From Sclerodactyla briareus (Eukaryota; Echinodermata; Holothuroidea; Dendrochirotida; Sclerodactylidae), in assembly GCA_026419785.1 (NCBI GenBank), contig JAODTK010004444.1, forward strand, positions 496,001 through 560,000: 64,000 nucleotides of DNA. The letters are read 5' to 3'. Below, piece after piece: positions 59,936 to 64,000 of the stretch. The notes below the pieces were generated by a model. It saw only the letters and a list, made by a program, of their open reading frames with translations, searched no databases and was not told the DNA's origin. How positions within the stretch are numbered: the first letter of the stretch is position 1; each line of letters begins with the position of its first letter. Both the position numbers and the translations under genes were made by a program.

Positions 59936-62900
59936 GAAATCTTCTTCTAATTCCGTACTCGTCCTACAATGTCGAGAAAATGATAACTGTACTATTTTCG
60001 AAATGTCCCCTCCGATCATCACAAATTATAGAGTTAAAACTCCCATGAGTTTAACCCATCTACGCGCCCTTCTTGCCTTTTAGCACAAGAGATTGTTCCT
60101 GCTCGCTGAGTACTTCGTGCGATAAGAAGCTATTCTCATCAGGAGCAACGTGTTTCAGACCAACATCATGAACCGCCTTATCTTTATTGAACTGAGGATA
60201 TTAGAATCCTTGTCTGAGTGTGTCCATGGACGTCCCCTGCGAAGAAGTGTTTTCATAGTATCTAAATGGACACAAGGCCTTGTCTCCTTAGTTTTCGGTG
60301 TTGCCCGGGGGGGTGTCCTGATCGTCGAGTTGGCCAGTTAATGTCAGGAAGCATTTTTCTGCACTTTCTACTGTCGCTTTGGTGTGTATCGCTCAATGCA
60401 TGCTCAGCCAATCGTTTCAAACGCCCTTTTTTCTCCCGTTACGGAATCCTGTACCGGATGGGCTAAGAGGTGCTGAGGTGTCCCGGGGCTTGTTGAACTG
60501 AGTGCATATCCCGCGCGTCAAGCATGGCTATCCCCGTTATTACCACGCCATTGAGTGATTTTTGAACCATTCTGCTTGGAAAACAAAACTCCCATTGATT
60601 AGCAACTCTCCTCTTGTCTGGGCAGGAAAGTGCTATATTTTTAACCCTTGATCGGAAATTGTAGCGAAGTGTCCAAGTCTCCCGCCTTTGTTGTCTGGAG
60701 TTTCTGGCAGATTGAGTAGATGGGGAAGTGTCCTTTTGTGGTTTTGAAAAAGTTCCCAATTTTTGTTTGACCAGTAGCCTTGGATTCGTTCATACATAAA
60801 CTTAATAAAATTTTGTTGGACTTTTCTTTGACCTTTCACCCCGCGGCAGATGACACTGTTGAACATAGAACAGAGGAGAGTGTGAATGCAGCAGGCAAAC
60901 GGATCCACTCTATTCCTAATATAATACATGCATTGTTTAGCCATTTCATAAGGACCAGCGCCCCCCGCAGCCCCCCCCCCCCCCACCCACACACTGGCTA
61001 CAATTGTCACGTAATGACCAAGAACCTTTAATGCACAGAATGACATAGTCCCTATTTGAATTTTTTGAGCACTGAAATGCAATTCCTAAGGCCAAAACGC
61101 GAGACACAAAAAACTATTAACAATTTTATAACGTACAAAGTCATGGAAACTTATCATTCCGCGATTTGCAGACAAGGTTTGCTTTCACCTGAAAAAATAC
61201 TTTGGCCCGAAACCTAAACCACTCTATCAGATCATTCAGATGTGTCTAGAATAATTAGATACTTTCAGATAAATTTGGGCTAGTTTGGACTCGATCTTCC
61301 CTTCATCCAAAATAAATTAATCACTTGGGGCCAACTTTCAAACTACTTAGCACGAATACCGTTCGCTCAATTTTTGTTTCACTCCACGAGCTTCCAAAAG
61401 TGTTCCAAATGACAAAGTTAGGGTCCGATCGACGCCGTGTATTAGTCTATCCTCTGCAGTAATTCCTGGTGCCGGGGATGGCCAATCGATAAACGACAGC
61501 AGACAAAATTAAAAAATGAAGATTAGTCCTACATGACCGCGCCTTGTCTCACGAAACTGATACATGACATATTGTCGGGAATACCATGTGGACCACGCGT
61601 GCTGTGGGATGGAAAAAAATGGGATTACTGTGCATACAAAGGCAATGGATTTTAGCACAAATCCTAACCCTAGCATCATTTTCAAAACTGAATTAATTTA
61701 GGTCTGCTATAGGCCTACAGCGCATTTGCTGTTCACAAGCAATGTGGCCGACAAAGAGAAGAACATCCTTATGCGAAACACAAATTGTTTTCTGTCATGT
61801 GAATTGTGAAACCACTAACATACGTTTTTGTCCAATTTTCCCCAATGATTTTTTTTTTTTGTATAAGACCTCAAAGCAGTCGATATAGCCTATGTCAGGC
61901 CCAAAAAAGGACCACGCTGCCCCCCGCGCGGGAGTGCAGGGGATGGCAGGGGAGGGAGGGGGCAGCTGCCCACGCTGCCCCCGCGGATCCGGCGCCCCTG
62001 TGCCCACTGGAGCATAACTTCGCCTTTCATTCCATGGGCTCGGTAACCAGGTGGGGGATAGCCTCCTTCTATGGCGGAGGGGCTCAGTCCAGTCCCTCCC
62101 ACGTGCATAACCACTTCACATGCCCCTTTTTGAGCTAATTGGTTTTCACCCCCTCCGTTCTCCAAATCTGTAACGGGTCTGTTATCCGGGGGTAATTTAA
62201 GGACTGTAGACCAGATAAGGCCCATACGAGCCTCCAATAGTCCTAGTTTTGAGTCTTTTTAAAGCCTTTTTATTATACTCACAATTTCTGTTGAGTCCCA
62301 TGGTTTGTTCGCTCCTCTTCAGGCTGTATACCGGCCGCCTGCTCGTTCAATACTCAACCACCCCCTCCTCCGTGATGGGCTTTCCCCTTCCCCCTGCCGC
62401 GCATTTCTCAAAGCTATTACCGTCTGCCATTCAGAAGTCCAACCCATATTCACTACTGACATACGTCAGTGTTTCAGCTCATTCCATCAGTTCCATCAGT
62501 CTCTATCAGTCTTCCGAATGGCCTAAGATGAACTCGAATAACCTCAACTGCACAAGCGCCCGGACAAGGTCCCGTCTATACGAGTGCAGAGTGAAGTTTA
62601 CGACTTTATTATTTTTTTGACTCCGTAATTACTTAATATATTAATTACGCCGCCAGCACACAAGCATTAACAGCCTCTGCAGTCCCGCGGCCGTTTTGTG
62701 TTGATCCCAAAACACAACACGAAACAAACCGAAGTAATTCATTGATCCAGAAGGGTACTAGGCCTATGCGTTTATTGCATGTGGTTTAATTTACGACGGC
62801 CGCACCGCAAAATCTGGGTAAAAATGTATTCTTTCGCCAGTTTTTTTTTAATCTAATTTATAAAACTTCTCTCTGCAACTGCATCTAACTTTGGGCAATT

Positions 62901-63589
62901 CAATAAGGATACGATATGGTTACTATAAGCTGGTGAAATGTTTGAGGGGATGTCATTATCGTCCTGCAAATTGATAGTAATATAAGCTACCTAACCCAGT
63001 CTGCCCAGAGGTTTTTTAGTTATAAACGTGGCGGAGATATTGAAATATTCGGGTTGATTCCGGTAGGTACAATAAACTATAAATAAGTCACTGTACAATT
63101 TATGCGATTTACCCAATTCCTAAATTTGATAAGCTCAACGACTACGAGTCATCAGCACGTTGTGATATGATTATTAATATAAATTAGCCTTCTTTGGTCA
63201 CCATCCTATAAATCATATAAATAGCTATTCGGGGAACCACTCGCACTAAGATTGTTGCGTGTGGTGGCAAGCGAAGTACCTCATACCTATACATCGATCC
63301 AGACAGACCATCACAGACATAGCTATCAATAACATATAACTAATCTTCGTCATCTCAAAAGTTCAAACATGGTCCTTGAGATAGCAAAAAGACGAAATTA
63401 GAGAAATTAAGACTACATCTGCTTGTAACAACACCTGTACAGGGACGAAAATAGAGGTCAGGGGTGAAAATGTGATATGTCATTTCAGTTTTCGCATCCC
63501 GCCATATTGTAGATTTCATATTCGTTTTTATTTAAAAAAATTATTTAAAAGACAATGCAGATAAATTATTAAGAGGCTAATATGTTATT
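59936..63589. other. Gene-poor stretch
   Basis: The first 800 bp may be the N-terminal part of the minus-strand hAT remnant. C-runs lie at about 60970-60985. At 61918-61996 a GC-rich segment ending GGATCCGGCGCCCCTG resembles a hAT-like MITE end. The frame at 62249-62620 (123 codons) has no recognised domain. No other gene is supported. Confidence 0.45.
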
Positions 63590-64000
63590 CGCTGAAAAAA
63601 CTGATGATTTACGTCAATCCAAACCCGCGAGTTCATGCGACTTTCCGTTACCTGGTACGACCCCGTTACGGCTTATGGAGTTGAAGGTGCCCTTGGAATC
63701 ACCCAAATCATGCCATCATAAAATTTGTTTGTCATACTTGCACAACCCTGCCAATATTCTTTGTTTTTTTATTGAAATTTACACATTATTCACTTTGGAA
63801 AATGTTTTGTCTATGAGAGGGGATTGCTGTAGTGGTGGTGGTATTTGTTTGATGATGGTTACTCTGGTGAGAGAAAGACAAAGCCTTCAGTCTGCTGAAC
63901 GTTAGTCTATTCACCGCCGTATGGAACTGAAATACATGACAATGATCATCTGTTCGACTGTGATGTCATGCGTCAATCGCACAAGTGTGATTTTCTTATT
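63590..64000. repeat. Dispersed repeat, copy 2 (partner at 19640-20060)
   Basis: It shares collinear blocks with copy 1: CAATCCAAACCCGCGAG / GACTTTCCGTTAC, TGTCATACTTGCACAACCC, ATTCTTTGTTTT-TATTGAAATT and GAGGGGATTGCTGTAGT. It runs to the window edge, so its far end is not seen. The 107-codon frame across it (63582-63905) is not conserved in copy 1 and is probably chance. Confidence 0.6.

Noticed and set aside
1..64000. CRISPR array, rRNA operon, bacterial operon or intact virus
   Set aside because: None of the expected structures is present; all tandem repeats found are eukaryotic-type satellites or transposon parts.

Overview
The window looks like a piece of an animal nuclear genome, most likely a marine deuterostome invertebrate such as an echinoderm (inference). 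Supporting signs are short exons separated by multi-kilobase introns with GT/AG ends, the frequent TAGGCCTA-type octamers typical of such genomes, and a dense load of eukaryotic transposons: CR1/L2-like LINEs, a tRNA-derived SINE, hAT remnants and Helitron-like elements. There are no bacterial operons, ribosome binding sites, CRISPR arrays or rRNA genes.

One gene is identified with confidence. A PDZRN3/PDZRN4-type (LNX family) RING E3 ubiquitin ligase lies on the minus strand. Its first coding exon (25583-26289) carries the RING finger, TRAF-type zinc fingers and a coiled coil. A second exon (11165-11260) starts the first PDZ domain, and a third (6154-6252) continues it. All junctions are phase 0. 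Introns are about 14.3 kb and 4.9 kb, and the remaining exons were not found, so they probably lie beyond base 1. The first exon has three single-base homopolymer length errors. Correcting them gives exactly 236 codons, so these look like long-read consensus errors rather than a dead gene.

The 14.3-kb first intron holds a decayed plus-strand hAT transposase end (about 21370-21937), a tRNA-like SINE head, simple repeats, an inverted GTTCGATGTTCC repeat and one unproven plus-strand exon-like segment (20416-20488).

Upstream of the gene, 26.9-64 kb is gene-poor and repeat-rich. It has a 795-bp tandem array (26.9-28.6 kb), then two families of Helitron/Helentron-like non-autonomous elements. Family 2 has two convergent copies (29.6-31.8 kb plus strand, 35.8-37.8 kb minus strand) built of 300-bp tandem units. 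Family 1 has copies at 37.8-39.3, 40.1-41.1 and 44.6-45.5 kb. Both families carry direct repeats of AGGTCA, the nuclear-receptor half-site, with DR4 and DR1 spacing. Further right are a 30-bp perfect palindrome bracketed by a 7-bp direct repeat (47.55 kb), hAT-like MITE ends, a foldback repeat family with a 41-bp tandem array (52.8-54.3 kb), a dead LINE (55.5-57.5 kb), a SINE with a duplicated body (57.9-58.3 kb) and a decayed minus-strand hAT transposase (58.5-59.9 kb or further).

No complete new biological system was found. The most unusual signals are the receptor-half-site arrays inside Helentron-like repeats and the minimal palindromic insertion.
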